A DNA stretch of 64,000 bases from Isoetes taiwanensis (GCA_021234155.1 JAJEKV010000049.1:3067487-3131486), one strand, 5' to 3'; positions 34,221-48,600 are shown, numbered from the stretch's first letter. Numbers and translations: made by a program. The notes: generated from the letters alone by a model not told the origin.

Positions 34221-36589
34221 TTCATATTCGTTTTTTGCCTGTATCTGTCTGATAGGAGACATTTGTGATTCAAACTATCAATTATCTAATTTAGATGTTT
34301 CCTGCAAACCAGCATTAACACCTCTATCAAACATTGATTACCGATTCCATAGTTTACACGCATGTAAGTGAACATGGCCTACATTATCACATTGTCTAAA
34401 CTGTTTTACTTTCTTTGATCCTTGCTGTGTTCAGGCCATGTTCCTTATCCTTCTTCTGGCAATCATTCATTGTCTCTCTTGTAATATTTTATATGAAATA
34501 TATTAGGAAACATTGTCTGATTAAGGCTGCTTTGTTTAGAGTCATAAGTAGGTTATAATATATCAACCTATGTTTGTTGTGACCCGACATTATTCATCTA
34601 ACTTCTCCATTCTTTTAATGACAATATATTTCTCTATTTCTTCATCCATTTTCATGTGTATTTTTATCAATGAATACATTGCCACTCATGATATGCAGAG
34701 TATAAGACGGACAGAGTAGCATGCAAGGAGATGAACAAACTTAAATAGATTTCACCTACGTGTTGCAATATGGCATTAGCAACATTCAAAATTGTTTATC
34801 GAAACAAAACCCCTTAGACACACAATCGAAATGCCATATATATTCATTCAAATATCATCGGTTACACTGACCTAGTGATTAGAAAGTCCACCACTTAGGT
34901 TCAAAACTTGGTTACCATCGAGTGATTAGAAAGTCCACCACTTAGGTTCAGAACTTGGTTACCATCAAGTGGAAGAAGTCAATTGTACAAATCTCATAAT
35001 ATAGTCATCATACACAAATCTTAGGATATAGTCATCATGCACCAAAAAACAAGGATGGCACAAAATATTCTTACTATGAATGTGGGGATTCAAGTGGTAA
35101 AATAATATCAGCTATGGAATAAATAGCAGCTCGCATAACAGAATTGCCTAGATATAGATCTTAATGCATGGTTTCCAACAATTTTTGGATTGGATTTATT
35201 CCAGAACATTTCAGTTAATTTTTCCTTTGCTCCTGCCTATTCTCATAAGGCATCCTATCTCGATTTGCCTTGAATTGGAGAAGAAAATATCCAGAAAAAA
35301 AAACTACTTTAAAAAACAAATGGAATCAATTTCACTGTGCAGTTATTGCACCCCTGGGCTGGAGCTTCCATGTGCCACAATCGCTCCATTGGAATCTTCA
35401 CATCCAAGGTAAGAATATATGAGGAGAATGGGAGTGCAAATTGTCATCATGCACCACTTTAATCTAGTATGTCCTGAAGACAAGGAGAATGATGAATCAT
35501 TGCTAGCTTTAGGATCTTATCTCATAATGAGATGCCACTTGGTACGACTTTTATGTATAGAATCCAAAGTTTATCAACTCTGAAAATAATTATTCTACAT
35601 CAAACTCGTTGCTTCAGTTATAACTTAGTATGTGTGTCGTCTTACCTATCACAAGTTTATAATTGCCAATAAGGACAAAAGCATGAGCAGTATTGACCTG
35701 TGGAAGAAGAGGATTCTAGACACATTGCATATAAATGATTGGAAAAATCATATCCAACGTTGTAAAGTTTTACTATGTAAGATAGTAAAGATGGTACATT
35801 ACGAAGAAAATTTGATCTGCTATGCTTTTTTATGTGGCGTGAAATTACACACCCTCACCCCCTGCGTCTTTGAAGAATGTGCCTATCTATTAATGTACAA
35901 GTTCACCATGCCTTAGTTACGCCTGTCACAAGTCACAGAAGATTGTAAAGCATACATGAACCTATGGAGTTACATTTTGGCCATCATGTATATTGAAGTA
36001 TGAGATCAATACAAAGCATGGGCAACAGCTGCACCTCTTGTCTTTTTTGGTGAAAGGATGTAGTCCACGTTCATTTCATCAATCATATAGCATCAAGTCA
36101 ATTTCTTTCTATCCATGACTATTTTGCATCTAGCATCACGCGTTCTTTTATGTCAACATGGGGCAAGGGTGCAATTATGTACATATAACTAAAAGTTGCA
36201 CGCTACTTTTACAACTTTTTCCATGATTGCCCATAAACACAAAGGAAACAAACTTGGAGTATGCATTACCTAGAGCATTCAATGGGGAACTCCAATGGTC
36301 AATGTCTTCCTAAAGTCGTGTTGATTCTTATGTGCATTATGATTAAGCACTTGTGACCTTATTGAAATATTTTCTAACGACAGAATGCACTTGCAATGCA
36401 CTTAAAATGCTTGATTCACACACGTTAGTAAGGGCGAATACATTAGGGACATGCCCAAACCCAATCTTTTTTTGCCTAGGGTAATAAGAACTCACCATAT
36501 CGATAGAATATCGATAGAATACCATATAAATTAAAACGCTACCAACATCAAAAAACGAGAATGGCACTACCTTGAATGATCCTAAGGAT
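34221..36589. other. No supportable gene; small tandem repeat
   Basis: AT-rich sequence upstream of the split gene. 34874-34920 and 34921-34967 are a 47-bp tandem duplication (AGTGATTAGAAAGTCCACCA...). 34985-35045 repeats ATATAGTCATCA units. The frame 35632-35916 (94 codons, cysteine- and leucine-rich) has no recognisable domain. 36500-36589 flanks the next LINE. Confidence 0.5.
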
Positions 36590-38870
36590 ATATCTGATTA
36601 TTTTTATTCCAAATATTCTGATATCTTCTCTGAACACCACAATGTTAGCTGGAATAATGTTGATGCTAAAGGTTTTTTAGATCTATTGGACTTTCTGCCA
36701 GCTAACATCATTGATCCTATGAATGAGTGAAAGGAAAAAATGAACGTTAGGCACTTCGGAACGTGCCTCGGACTCCGTGCGAAACCCAGACTCGATGGAT
36801 GAGGCCTTCTTAGAGGCTATTTTCCAGGGTCTGGGTTTCCCGATTATTCCTTCTGACTTTGATGTTTGGATAGTTTCATGATTCAATCGTACAACTCTAG
36901 AACCAGAATAAGATTTAGTAGATCAGATTTTAGCAGTCATTATCTTAGTATTCTGTGCTTTGATAGAGTAGGTTCTTTAAGAGTCTCGGCTCATAATTCG
37001 GGTTATCTATCCTCAGGAATATTTTCTCGAAACCTCTTTCAAATTTCGGTTTTGGAAAGATTTGAAAACTATGTATATCACTTTTGCACTCATAAAAGAT
37101 CAGCAGAAAGCAGCAGCGATATGCATGGACGTCCTAGGGGATGGGGTTATTTGTGATACCATGGACAAGCTGAAGTCCCTGGAAAAAGACTACGCCTCCG
37201 GAAGGGCAAATGACAGGGATTGGGCCTAGAACACTTTAGAATTGCTTCAAGAAATGGACCGAAACCTCTGTAAACGGATCATGGCTAAGCAGGGCCACTC
37301 GAAATCCGACTGTTGTAGCTTTAAAAACAACTTTCAGAAATCCATGAACGAATTGCTCAATCTGGCAAAGACCACTCTGGTTGACCTTGAAAACCTCCAA
37401 TGTAACTCCAAAGCCTCCATAAAATTGATTAAAATATGGGAGGAAGCAGAAGACTATGTTATTGAACGACACCGTAAACAGGCTCTGAGCAAACTCCTGT
37501 CCGGTGCGGATCTGATCTTGGGGGAGGTTTCTCAGGAATATGGAACCTATCAGACTCGGCTCAAGAAAGATACCATTGCATGCAAGATCAGAGACTCCAA
37601 CGGCTATTTCAATCCGCTTGAGACCGAGCAGTGTAACTGTAAGAATTGTGAAGGAATAATTGGCTCTGAGATGAATAAGACAAGTACCACAGTTGGAGAT
37701 TAGAGCATCAGCAACCGGATCCCCATCATTGGGAAAAGCAACAAAGCTAAAGATCAAATTCTTCCTTCTTATAAAAATGCTTTGCTTAATATTGTTTCTT
37801 GTGATAACCCGCGTGATAATCCCCCTGCTAATTCGGATTACATTGATCTTTCGGGTATCCAAGACTCCACAACCATTAACCTATACTCTGAAAAGGGCCT
37901 TCTCATTCATTTCCCAATCAAATGCCCTTCTATTGGTGAAATTAAATTCTAGATTACCAAAACCCACAGAGTTCCCATTCAATCCTTGCTCAAGATCGAT
38001 GACAAGACCTTTCAAATCTTGTGCAGGGATAATCTTAGTGTGACCTACATGCTAAAAAAGAAGTTGGGTAAAATTAGCAACAATGATTTCTATATTATGA
38101 GATAGAGCCCCCTCTTTACCCCTGGTAATCCCAAGCATATTTCTACTTCTACATGGATTACCCTCCCTATTTGCCACCTGCCTTATGGACTCTTTCCCAT
38201 CTCAAGGCCATATCAGGTAATTTGGGGGATATCATTTGCATTAACATCCCCCAAACTAATTTTCCCTCCGTCTGTATCTCCAAGGAAATTGATTCCAGAT
38301 GGTTGGGAAGTGTTAAAATCAAATTATCTGAAGGCAGAACTCTTGATCTTAAGATCGTGTACTCCAAACTTCCTATTCAAAAAGACCCCAAAACTCATGA
38401 CACGGGCCCCCTTACTGTGAAGCCCCCTCTTATTATCAGGCAAGAATGGCGCCCTAAGAAGAAAGACAATGATGATGAGTCAGGTAACAACATCAACGTT
38501 ATTCGCAAGAATGAAGCTCAAGCTTGTACAGATGGTAACAGGGAGCATTTCCTTAACACTGAGCCCAATTCTTTATTTATTGATAATAATTGGAACCTTT
38601 TACTTAGAAATGTCAATTTTGAGGTTAAATTTAAAACATGAATGATGACTTTCTCTTTCCCTCTCAAAAATGACAATCAATCTGAGGTGGAGTCAGAGGG
38701 ATAGAATTCTGAGAATGACTTCATACAATCTTGTGATGAGAAAGGTTGGAAGCAGATTACCTCTAAGAGAAGAGGAAGGGGTCAGAAAAAATCTTATGTT
38801 GGACCTGTTAGAGTTAGTCCTAGGAATTTTGCCATCCAATCTAGGATGGCCAAAGGTTTGTATAAATGTT
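36590..38870 (+). pseudogene. LINE copy 2 ORF1, degenerate
   Basis: Recognisable pieces: 36590-36730 (DYFYSKYSDIFSEHHNVSWN), 37242-37703 (MAKQGHSKSDCCSFKNNFQK; QCNCKNCEG cysteine cluster) and 37860-38640 (LIHFPIKCPSIGEIKF; LPPALWTLSHLKAISGNLGD), parallel to copy 1 ORF1. Stops at about 37229, 37703 and 37952 and several shifts break it. Confidence 0.75.
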
Positions 38871-41800
38871 AATGTCTAACCCCATAAAGATTATCACCTG
38901 GAATCTCCAGGGCATCAACAATCTAATCAAAAGGGATCGTCTAAAGGTTTGTCTCTCTACCCTTAACCCTGATATCTTATTTATCCATGAGCATAAGATA
39001 CATGGTCCTAATCATAGCAATATTATCTCTAGGGCTCTTCCACCCAATTTCAAAATTTGGTCTATTAGTGCTAATGACTCGTCTGCAGGAATTGCTATAG
39101 CCTGGAATCAGAGAATTAATTTGGAAGTAGATCACATGATTCTGATAACAATGGTAGATGGCAGATCCTTGTTGGCAGATTTGGTTCTGGTAAAATTGCT
39201 CTGGCTAATGTTTACTCCTATCACAATCCCTCTGACAGAATTATGATATGGAATAAGATCAATCTTAGTTTGGCTAATCTTGATATTGATGATCTGATCC
39301 TTGGTGGGGATTTCAATATGGTCACTGACAGCTTTATGAAGAACAGAAACTTCAAAACCCTTCTTCCTCAGGAGATGTGTGCTTGAGAAACCCTCCTTTC
39401 TGATCACAATCTTATTTGGCCAGAACTAAACCCAACTCTTTTAGCTGGTCAGATCACAGAGCAGATCCCATATGTTGCCTACATGATAGATTCTATCTGA
39501 GTGAGAATCTCTGGACCAACTGCAGTAGGGCTGATAATCTGACTGGATACACCTTATCCGATCACTACCCTCAGCTGATCACTGTAACAGGTAAAGGTAA
39601 CCAAAACAGAAGGAAATCTTACTTCAAGATGAATATTAGCCTTTTGGACCATGAAGAATTCTTAACAAGGCTTCAGGATATTACTAATTGCCACCCCAAG
39701 CCTGCTGGAGATCAGGGATGGATGTGGTGGTGGATCAACTTAGCCAAGCATATCAAGAGTTGGCTGAAAGAATGGGGAAAGGAAATCCATTATCAAAAGC
39801 AAGCTAATTTGGCACAGCTGAGGCACAGACTTAGTACTGCTACTACTGATCAGCAAGATGACATCAAAATTCAGATCGAGAAAGAGGAAATCAACATAGC
39901 CAAAGGATGGAAGGGGAAAGCCAAAATTAAGGAGCTCAAGGAAGACGAGAGATGCAACTCCAAGTACTTTTTCATCAAAGCAAAAACTAGAATTAAGAGG
40001 AATCAGATTTATGAAGTTAAGGTTGGGGATGTTCAGATTTCTGGGGATCATGACCTGAAGAAGGCTGTTGTTGACCACTTCACTACCATTATGGGAACCA
40101 ATACATATTGCTCAGAAGATGTAATGGATACTTTTATCAACATAAGAAGCAAAGTTAGCAGCAATCAGAATGACTTGATTACTTTCCCTTTCATCTATGA
40201 TGAGCTCAAGGAAGTAATCTAAAAAATGGACAATGGGAAGACCCCGGGACCAGATGGCTTGCCTGCTGAATTTTTCAAGAAAGCTTGGCCTATTTTAGGT
40301 GATGGTGTTACCAAGCTGGCCAATGAATTCAGGATCTGTAAGCGTTTGGATGCCAGAATCAATACCAGCCTTATTACCCTCATCCCGAAAATTGACTCTC
40401 CCATCTCTTTTGCTGATTACAGACCTATCTCGCTAACTAATGTCATCTATAAGATTATTGCAGGTGCTTTAGCTGCTAGACTCAAGAAAGTTTTGGACTC
40501 TGCTATCAGCTGTACACAATCTCAAAGACAGATTCATCCTTGATAATGTTGTGACTGCAATTCTAGGCTTGCAATGGGCTAAGGATTCCAAGCAAGAAAT
40601 AGCCCTTCTCAAATTGGATATTACAAAAGCCTTCGACACGGTGAGCTGGAATTTCCTTTTCAAAAGTTGCAGAGCCTTGGGCTTCAATGAGGAGAGCATT
40701 GGTATGTCAAAGCTATTCTTAATAACTCTAGATCTACTGTCCTCATTAATGGTGAGTGTAGCCCCTTCTTTTCCATCCAAAGAGGGGTTAAACAAGGTTG
40801 TCCTCTTGCTCCCTTTCTCTTTTTAATTGTTATGGATGCTTTACATAGCAGGTTGGAAGTTGCCATGACTAATAAGTCCATTAAGGGCCTTCAGTTTCCA
40901 GAGAACCCTCAGGTGGATCAAATCCTCAATTGACACTTTGCTGACGACACCTTATTTCAATGGATCACAACTCCATTATCAACACTCAACATATCCTTCA
41001 GGACTTTGGTCAAGCCTCGGGCTGCAGAATTAATCCTCTCAAATCAGCCATTCAATCTAGGAAGATTGATAAGGGCATCAAGCAGCCAGCCTCTTTGGTT
41101 GTAAGTATTATACCCCATGTACTAAATCCAAAATATTGGGGATTCCCTTTGCTATTAGAAGTAATGCCTCTGATTTATGGAATGATATTATTGAGAAATT
41201 TTATAAAAAGGTTGACTCCCTGAACTCTAAGTACCTTTCCAAAAATGGAAGAGCCATAATTGCCAATTTTGTAGTCTCTTCTTCTCAAGTTTATCAATCC
41301 TCGGTCATCTTGGCACCCAAAAAGGTTTCTAACAAACTTCAGAGCATTATTGGCAGGTTTATTGCCTGTGGTCAAAACAGGAGATGCTGGCACCCTGTAT
41401 CTATGGAGGAGTGTTGCAAATCTAAAAAAGAAGAAGGTCTGGGCACCATGAATATCAGGAAACAGGGTTTGGCTTTAGCTGCGAAATATTTCCATAGAGC
41501 TTGCTATGATAAGATCAAGCATCCCATTTCAATCTTGATCAGACATTACATCATCAAATGTCATCCGTATGATTGGAGGATTCTTAGGATGGAGCTTCCT
41601 CACTCGATTTTTTTCCCTTTCTCGGTCCCAGCTACAACTCCGGGTATTATCAAAAAATGGATCAAAGCTTGGCTCGAGGTCAGACAGATGTATACTTGGG
41701 AAAAAAGACTCTCAATGGAGCAATCTATTTTCTGGAATCCGGCCCTTATTCTCGACAATCCCAATATGTGCCTTGCATGCCATTTCCCTGAGCAGGCCAA

Positions 41801-42506
41801 ATTATGGAAACAAAGGGGGATAACTCTGATCAGCGATCTCTTTGACAACAATGGAATTATCCCATTCCATAATTCTATCCTTGCTGGGGAGGACCATCAA
41901 ACAGAATTATTATATGAGGCTATTACAAACATTGTTATGCAGGGCAGCTGGTCAAATTCCCCAGACCCTTGGAATCACAAAGGTAAAACTGGTTACTTGG
42001 TCAAGCTGGCATATGGATTCCTGATGAGTCAACAAGAGATCACTGTACACCTGAAATGGGGAGTCTCTCCAGACACAGCCAGAAGGAATTTTGAATTCAT
42101 GTGGAGTAGTCCGATCAATCCAAAAATTAAAGCATTCATATGGCAGCTCTGGCATAAAGGCCTGGCAACCAATTGTAAGAGATTTAGATTATCCATGGCA
42201 AATTCTGATATATGTGACAGGTGTCTCACTGGCAAGGAAGACGAGAATCACCTCTTCAGGTTATGCCTCTGGTCGGAATGGATATTAGAGCTAGCCTCTG
42301 ACGTCCTTGGCCAAAACCTGGTAGCCCTGAGTGAGAGGGATTTCTTTATGCCCAATAACTCAACTGACTGGAGAATCTACATCCTCCTTTGGAGATTCTG
42401 GAAAGGAAGGAATGCTTTCATATTTAATTATGAGATTATTCCTCTGGAAGGAATCATTAAGCAGGTATTGTATGATATCAATTGGATCCTAAGTATTAAT
42501 GGGTGA
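38866..42506 (+). pseudogene. LINE copy 2 ORF2: endonuclease and RT, degenerate
   Basis: 38866-39246 is the start of the endonuclease (PIKIITWNLQGIN, IHEHKIHG). After shifts, GGDFNMVTDS appears near 39303 and the rest of the domain at 39416-40222. A TAA at 40220 separates it from 40226-40543 (MDNGKTPGPDGLPAEFF). 40551-40826 (LLKLDITKAFDTVSW) and a HFADDTLF active site near 40935, preceded by a stop, follow in other frames. The long C-terminal frame 41136-42506 (456 codons) ends with the zinc-binding RT domain (FIWQLWHKGLATNCKRF; ICDRC...HLFRLC). Inactive. Confidence 0.85.
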
Positions 42507-42930
42507 TCCGGGTTTTATTGCAGATACTCTATTTCTGATGACGAGGAAGCTCAAATCAGACCCAACACAAACAAGGAATGGATAAAATTCTTTGGAGCTG
42601 CCAACACCTCTGAGCATGGAGAGAACAATTGCACATGCGGTTGCTGCTGCGATCAGAACCTCGATATCCGAAGGGAGTTGCTGTGCAGATATAACATGGC
42701 TAAGGCAGAAGCTTGCATGTGCATCTATTGCACCTTCCACACTGTATTCAAGGGGAAGGCAAGAAAATGCACAAATCTGAACCTTAGATCAGTTCACTAG
42801 ATTATCCTCAGTCCAGAACTTTTGAACTCTGTTATCCCATAATCAGCGAAGACTAGTTCTATTTCCAGGATTATACTTCCCGTGAAAAAAGTTTTTTGTA
42901 TATTTAACTAATACTTTAATATAGATAGCC

Positions 42931-44090
42931 TTCAATCAAAAAAAGAGATTAGGCAAACTTTAAATAGTTTGGCCAAAGGTAAGAGCCCAGGGCCAGGTGG
43001 ACTTCCCCCTGAATTTTTTTATCAAATTCTGGGATGACATTAAATCTGATCTCATTCACTTGGTTCATGGATTTTGGCATATCAATCACCTGCATCCTGC
43101 TCTTGCTTCTCTTATCGCTAAACCTGATAATCCTGAAACCTTTAGCGATTGGAGACCAACATCTTTGACTAACACAACTTATAAGCTCTGTGCATTTTAG
43201 TAATAGGATTAAAGGCTAATTACAAAAAAAATATTAGCTTGCACCAATCTGCTTTCTTGCCAAACAGATATATCCTTACAACTATATTACTGTCATGAAG
43301 GGTGTGCACTGGACTAGGATTTCAAAGCAAAATTGTGTTCTTCTTAAGCTAGATTTCTCCAAAGCCTTTGACATAGTTAGATGGGATTTCCTTGTTCTTG
43401 CCCTTAAAAAATTTGGTTTTCCTTCTAAATTTATTGATTTGATTATGGGCCTTAATTCGAGATCTCAATCTTCAGTAATCATCAATGGATCTTCGGGTAG
43501 ATTCTTCTCCTTAAACAAAGGGGTAAGAAAGGGTTGCCCATTAGCCCCTTATTTATTTATTATTGTGGCTGAAATGCTTACAAAAGTTATTCTTCATCAT
43601 TAGCAGGTTGGCAATATAAAAGGTTTAAGGCTCCCTGATAATATGAGTGATTTGACATTAGTGCAATATCTTTAGCTTTCTATGGAATGATAACAATAAT
43701 ATCGAGTTCTTTATAAAAGTTATCAAAGGCTTTAGTGCTGCCTCTAGGATTTACCTCAATCAGCAGAAGTGTAATGATAAAAAAATCTATAAAGTCTCTA
43801 GTATCTATGCTTTTTTATCTCAGGATCATTTGCGATCAAAATCTAGTAGAATTTGAATATCAATTCTGATACTGAGTCTAACTTGCTTAAGAATATATGG
43901 AATTCCTACTGTTCCCCAAAAATTTCTTTCTTTATCTAGCTAGTGGCTAATAAAAGCATTCCTTGTATGGATCGTATTCATAAGATTTACTCAAGAATGG
44001 ATCCTAACATTGCTCAGGTTTGCCCCCTTGGCTGCAATTCTAAGGAAATTGTCCAACATATTTTTATGTGTAGCACATTGGCCAGAAAAA
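42931..44090 (+). pseudogene. Remnant of a third LINE type (RT fragments)
   Basis: RT pieces in changing frames: AKGKSPGPGGLPPEFF near 42975, DWRPTSLTNTTYKLC at about 43150, NCVLLKLDFSKAFDIVRWDF at 43325-43390, GVRKGCPLAPYLFI at 43520-43565. A C-terminal RT zinc motif (CPLGCNSKEIVQHIFMCSTLARK) lies at 44020-44090. It is more diverged from the two L1-like copies than they are from each other. Heavily broken. Confidence 0.75.
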
Positions 44091-44094
44091 GTTC

Positions 44095-44520
44095 AAACTT
44101 CATTCGAAAAGCTCAAAGAAGCTTTGATGGTAGCATCCGTGCTCACCCTACCAAATCCAAACAAAGATAAGTTAGTAGCATCCGAATGCAAGTAAGCTAG
44201 CAACAGGGGGAGTCCTCATGAAAGAAGGAAGTGTAATAGGATATGATTCGAAGAAGATGAACGATGCCAAGCAGCAGTATCCAACACATGATCAGGAGCT
44301 TTTAGCAGTCATAACGACGCGTCGAATTTGAGGCACTATTTGCTTGGTAGGAAATTTCAGTTAAACATTGACCACCAAAGCCTCCAATATATTTTTACGC
44401 AACCACTCCTCAATTTGAGGCAAAGATGCTGGATGGAATTCTTGAAGAATACGACTTTGAGATAGTGTACAAGCCATGTAAATTAAATGCGGTTACTGAC
44501 GCCGTCGACTATTGGAAACT
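44095..44520 (+). pseudogene. Ty3/gypsy RT-RNase H fragment
   Basis: Frames carry FEKLKEALMVASVLTLPNPNKDK (RT thumb), then KKMNDAKQQYPTHDQELLAV, then HYLLGRKFQLNIDHQSLQYIF and EFLEEYDFEIVYKP, the usual order of gypsy RT connection and RNase H. At least two frameshifts. It is fused upstream to LINE remains and downstream to a LINE 3' end. Confidence 0.8.
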
Positions 44521-44564
44521 CACGTGCATTGTAATGCCATCTCCACTTTATCCAGTGATTTCGG

Positions 44565-45470
44565 AATAAAGATTTTGCACAAATGCACGCTGCCTCTAAA
44601 TTGAGACATGCAAATGGATTGGCGAGGCACATGCGATATGCTATGTCAATCTTGCCAACTGGAAGCCATCAAGGGTGAAAGCCACACTCTTCAGAATTGT
44701 CTGGCATACGACCATATCTAGGTGTGCTTGCTGAGGTTGTCCCCCCAACCAGCCGCTCCATCTGCTATTTGATGTGGCCTCAATGGGGTTCGTAAGATCA
44801 TATCTTCAGGAGATTATGGATGTATGCACTCAGATATGTTCTGTGTCACAATATTGAAATGTATTCTAATATATGATTGTACAGTTTATTAGCATGCTTA
44901 TTACTGCCAAGGTTTTTTACCTCAAAAACCCTTCGAGGCGGGGGTTTTAAATCTTGTTAGTAATATATTTACTGCCATGGTTTTTCCTTCGAAAACCCTA
45001 CGAATTTTATTTTTTAATCCTGACGGTAATATGTTTGCTATTCTCTTTTATTGGGTCCCATAGGTCAATTGGTGGATGAAAGCATACTAGGGTGTGCCAT
45101 CTAAAATACTTTTTAGGGAGTGCAAAACTACCCAGAAAGGTACCCAGCACTAAGTACTAGAAACTTGCATAAATGTCTCAATAAACAATAAGTTTAATAA
45201 GAGTTGATTCATTCATTTTAGTCTCTAATAATATTGTTTTCCTCCTAATACTATAGATTCACACGGTATTGACTTTTATTTTGAAATTTTCTATTGATTT
45301 TCATGGGGAAGAAAAAAAAGAAGATACCAATTTTAAATGTACCTAGTGTAGGTACTTTTGAGTGTTCAAAAGTGGTAGCATTCTTTCATCTTGGTCTCCA
45401 TGGATAATAAAAATCCATTCAACTCAACTCGATTCAATTCGATTCAATTCTTATAAATGGTTTTTATCAG
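44565..45470 (+). repeat. 3' end of a (TATTC)n-family LINE relative, duplicated at 55838-56701
   Basis: It starts within the C-terminal finger region of the LINE (decayed here; clear at 55890-55970), continues through the shared 3' untranslated region (CTCAAAAACCCTTCGAGGCG; GGGTCCCATAGGTCAATTGG) and ends at 45402-45455 with AATAAAAATCC and ATTCAACTCAACTCGATTCA-type short repeats. Base-by-base similarity to 55838-56701 is obvious over the whole length. Confidence 0.8.
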
Positions 45471-45471
45471 T

Positions 45472-45694
45472 TTATCATATGAAAGAGTAAGGCTACAAAC
45501 GAAAATGAGCGCCAATAGAAATGACAAGACTAAATGTTGTGCATAAGCACTAGTGACTCATTGCTATATCTATTTAGTTTGTGGACCAAGTGGCACTGGC
45601 AAGACGCTATGAAAGTAGATCTCAAAACTTATTGATCATGGTGTACCAATTCTTTTGAATATCCCTCGTTCACATATATTATATCTTTCACATA
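45472..45694 (+). other. EXORDIUM upstream region copy A, left part
   Basis: Homologous to 56702-56979 and, more distantly, to 59076-59340 (TTTTATCAGTTT(A/G)TCAT, GACTCATTGCTATAT, GCACTGGCAAGACGCTATGA). It is cut at 45694 by a Helitron and resumes at 50051. Confidence 0.85.
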
Positions 45695-48600
45695 TCTTAT
45701 TGTTTAAATTTGGTTTTTCCGATCTAGAGGAAAACTTTTTTGGATTTTTTTTAAAGTTAGTTTCCTAAGGTTTTAAGGGCTTTTGCCTGCCGGGAAAATT
45801 TTCAGATTTCCAAAAATCGGCAAAGGTTTTCGTAGTAATTATGGGGTTTTGGCTTTCCGGATATGGAGGCATGGACTTCAACGAGAGATTAGGATTAGGA
45901 TGATGGATCCGCATGAGAGACGTGTGGAGTAAAGAAATAGAAGGTTCTTCTGATGCACAGGCGCTGGTTCAACATAACGATATTTTGCCAGGATTATTGG
46001 CTTGCAGATACCTCTGGACGTCCTCTGATGGTGGCTTCCAGATGTCTCTAGATGTTTATCAGACAGTGTGGTTAGTCCGGCGTGCAGGGCTTAGGCATCC
46101 TCAAAATTCTATGTCTTTAATTCCAATAGGAAAGGTGCTTGGTTTCACCCTTTGATATTGGTGTCCTGTGTGTAATGGGCCTGTTTCCGTTAACCTAACT
46201 TGATGGGGTCAGAAATGGAAGGATTATTGGATTGGAGGGGTTGAAGCTCTGTTATTTTACTTTGTTTTCAACAAACAGAAATTATTTTTAAGTGATTCTC
46301 CTATGGTTTTGGGGTTTTTAGCTACCGCAAAAAATAATACGATTTCCAAAAATCAGCAAAATTTCCCTGGTTATGATTTCGGTTCTTCCCAATCTTCTGC
46401 ATATCGATTCAAATTAGTGGCATGCATATGCCACAACTGTGATGCCTTTCTACAGGAATAGACTGCACCTGATCGATCTGTAGGACAAGTTTATGGCTTG
46501 CAGGCCAGATTTGAGTACCAGGTAAAGGGTTTTGGGTGGTTTATTGATGCTTTTCATCTGACACATTGTTCATAATATTTCAGGTCGTCATTTGAGAGCT
46601 AAGGAGGCTGGGTTTTGCATCATGGAGAATCAGGTGATATGCTGCACCAAAGCTTAACCCTGTTACAGCTAATATGGGCTATCCTAAATTCGAAAAAAGG
46701 GTCAAATCACATGTCCATCTCTATATTTTGTTGTAGAGGCAGAGGTAAATGATGGGTGTTCTGACATTTCCTTGATGTTCGAAGAATATTAAAGATCACC
46801 TTAAGCTCCCTCTCTGCTTCTTTGAATAGTTCCAATAATTTCTGCCATTATATCACTTCTATTTCGGGGAAGCTAGAGCATTTATGTAATGGTGAGGGAT
46901 GGATGGAGACACAAATATATTCAGGTAAACATTTACGAGCAAAGCTCTTCAGGTAAACATTTGAGCTTCAATCCTGGTTAGGATCTGTTTAAACATGACT
47001 GTTGATGCATGCTTGATCATTTGATTAATGTCCCCTTTCTGCAAGATGTAAGTTGGTTACTATGCAAAGACTGGATTCTCATAGTTTATAGCCTTCCTGA
47101 TCTATGCAGCCATTACAACATTACATCTTTATGTAGAACTATCTGCCATCATAAAGAACTTTTTGACAATAGGGCCGAATGGTAGATTTGGATCTAAGTG
47201 AAGCATCATTTTTTCTAAAGGTTAGATTACTCTAATTTATATTTTATGCTCCTTTGCCTAGCATATTTTATGGCCCTTTGCCTAGCATGGGAAATCATTC
47301 TTGCCCTGCAAGAGTTTGACATGGCAAATGCAATATTTAGGATTTGCAAATATAATATTTTCTTATATATTTGGTAAGACGAATAGTCTTTACGACCATA
47401 GCTGTTAAGGTTAACATTTCAGCTCCATTCCTGCTTAGCATCTGTTGAAACATGACTGGTCATTTGATTAATGACCCCTTTCTACAGGACAGCTGCTGGT
47501 TAATATGCAAGACTGGATTCTCACTGCTTATAGACTTCCTGATCTATCCAGTTGTTACATCATTACATCTGTATATAGAACTATCTGCAATAATATGGAA
47601 CTTTCTGAGAACAAGACCAAATGTGTAGGCTTGGATCCAAATGAAGTATCTTCTAAAGCTCAGATTAATCTAATCTATATTCTAAGTTCCTTTGCCTAGC
47701 ATGAGAAAACCATTCTTGCCCTATAAGAGTTTGATATACAACAATTGCAATATTTAGCATTTGCAAATATAATCTTTTTTTATATATTTGGTAAGCAGAA
47801 TAGTATTTACGACTATCCTTACCATAAACATTTGGGCACCATTCCTGCTTAGTCTTCCTGACCTATCCAGCCGTTCCGTCATTGCATCATTACATCTATA
47901 TGTAGAACTATCTGCAATAATATAGAACTTTCTGAAAACAAGCCCAAATGTGTAGACTTGGATCCAAATGAAGCATCGTTATGTGTAAAGGTCACATTAA
48001 TCTAATTTCTATTTTATGCCCCTTTGATATATTGCTCTAACATTTTATCTCTTTTGGCCTTTTTGTTGCAGAATATGCTGGAACGCTAGAGAGAATATTA
48101 TTTTTAGTAACTACACTTCACTCAGCAGAGTTCTACTAGGATGGGCAGATATACTTGATGCTAAACAGGTAGCACGAGAGGAAATCATGGTTTATAAAAT
48201 GCAGGAGTTTGATGGAACTGAATAGTTACCGCTCATGCCAAAATTGTCACATATACTGGATGTTAGGTGGTCTGCATGAGAATAAATCATGTTTGATAAA
48301 GTGGAGTTTGAGGGAACTGAATAATTGCTACTCATGCCCCTCCAAACATTGGCCATCAACTTTTTCACCAAATATATAAAGGTGATCAATTTCTTGGAAT
48401 TTGTTGAAGCTATTTGGGATGTAGCTTAAGGAGATTGAAGCGCAGATTACTAGCAGACATAAGCAATTTCAAACAAAGTACCATGAGGTATCATTGCCAT
48501 CTTACTTAAGTGCATACTGATTAAGGTCTCCTTTCTGACGGCTATTATATGAATGTCTTGCAGATATGATCTTTTTTTCTGTGGATTAGATAGGATTGAG

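Larger units (their letters stand above)
36590..42930 (+). mobile_element. L1-like LINE copy 2 (same family as 9358-15405), plus strand
   Basis: ORF1 remnants lie at 36590-38870, ORF2 at 38866-42506 and a 3' region at 42507-42930 ending CCTTCAATCAAAAAAAG, the same 3' end type as copy 1. It is longer at the 5' end than copy 1 but has many more stops and shifts, so it is older. The left edge is approximate. It lies directly against remnants of another LINE at 42931. Confidence 0.85.

Noticed and set aside
37236..37862. 208-codon minus-strand frame opposite LINE copy 2 ORF1
   Set aside because: The plus strand carries the recognisable ORF1 homologue; the minus frame has no motif.
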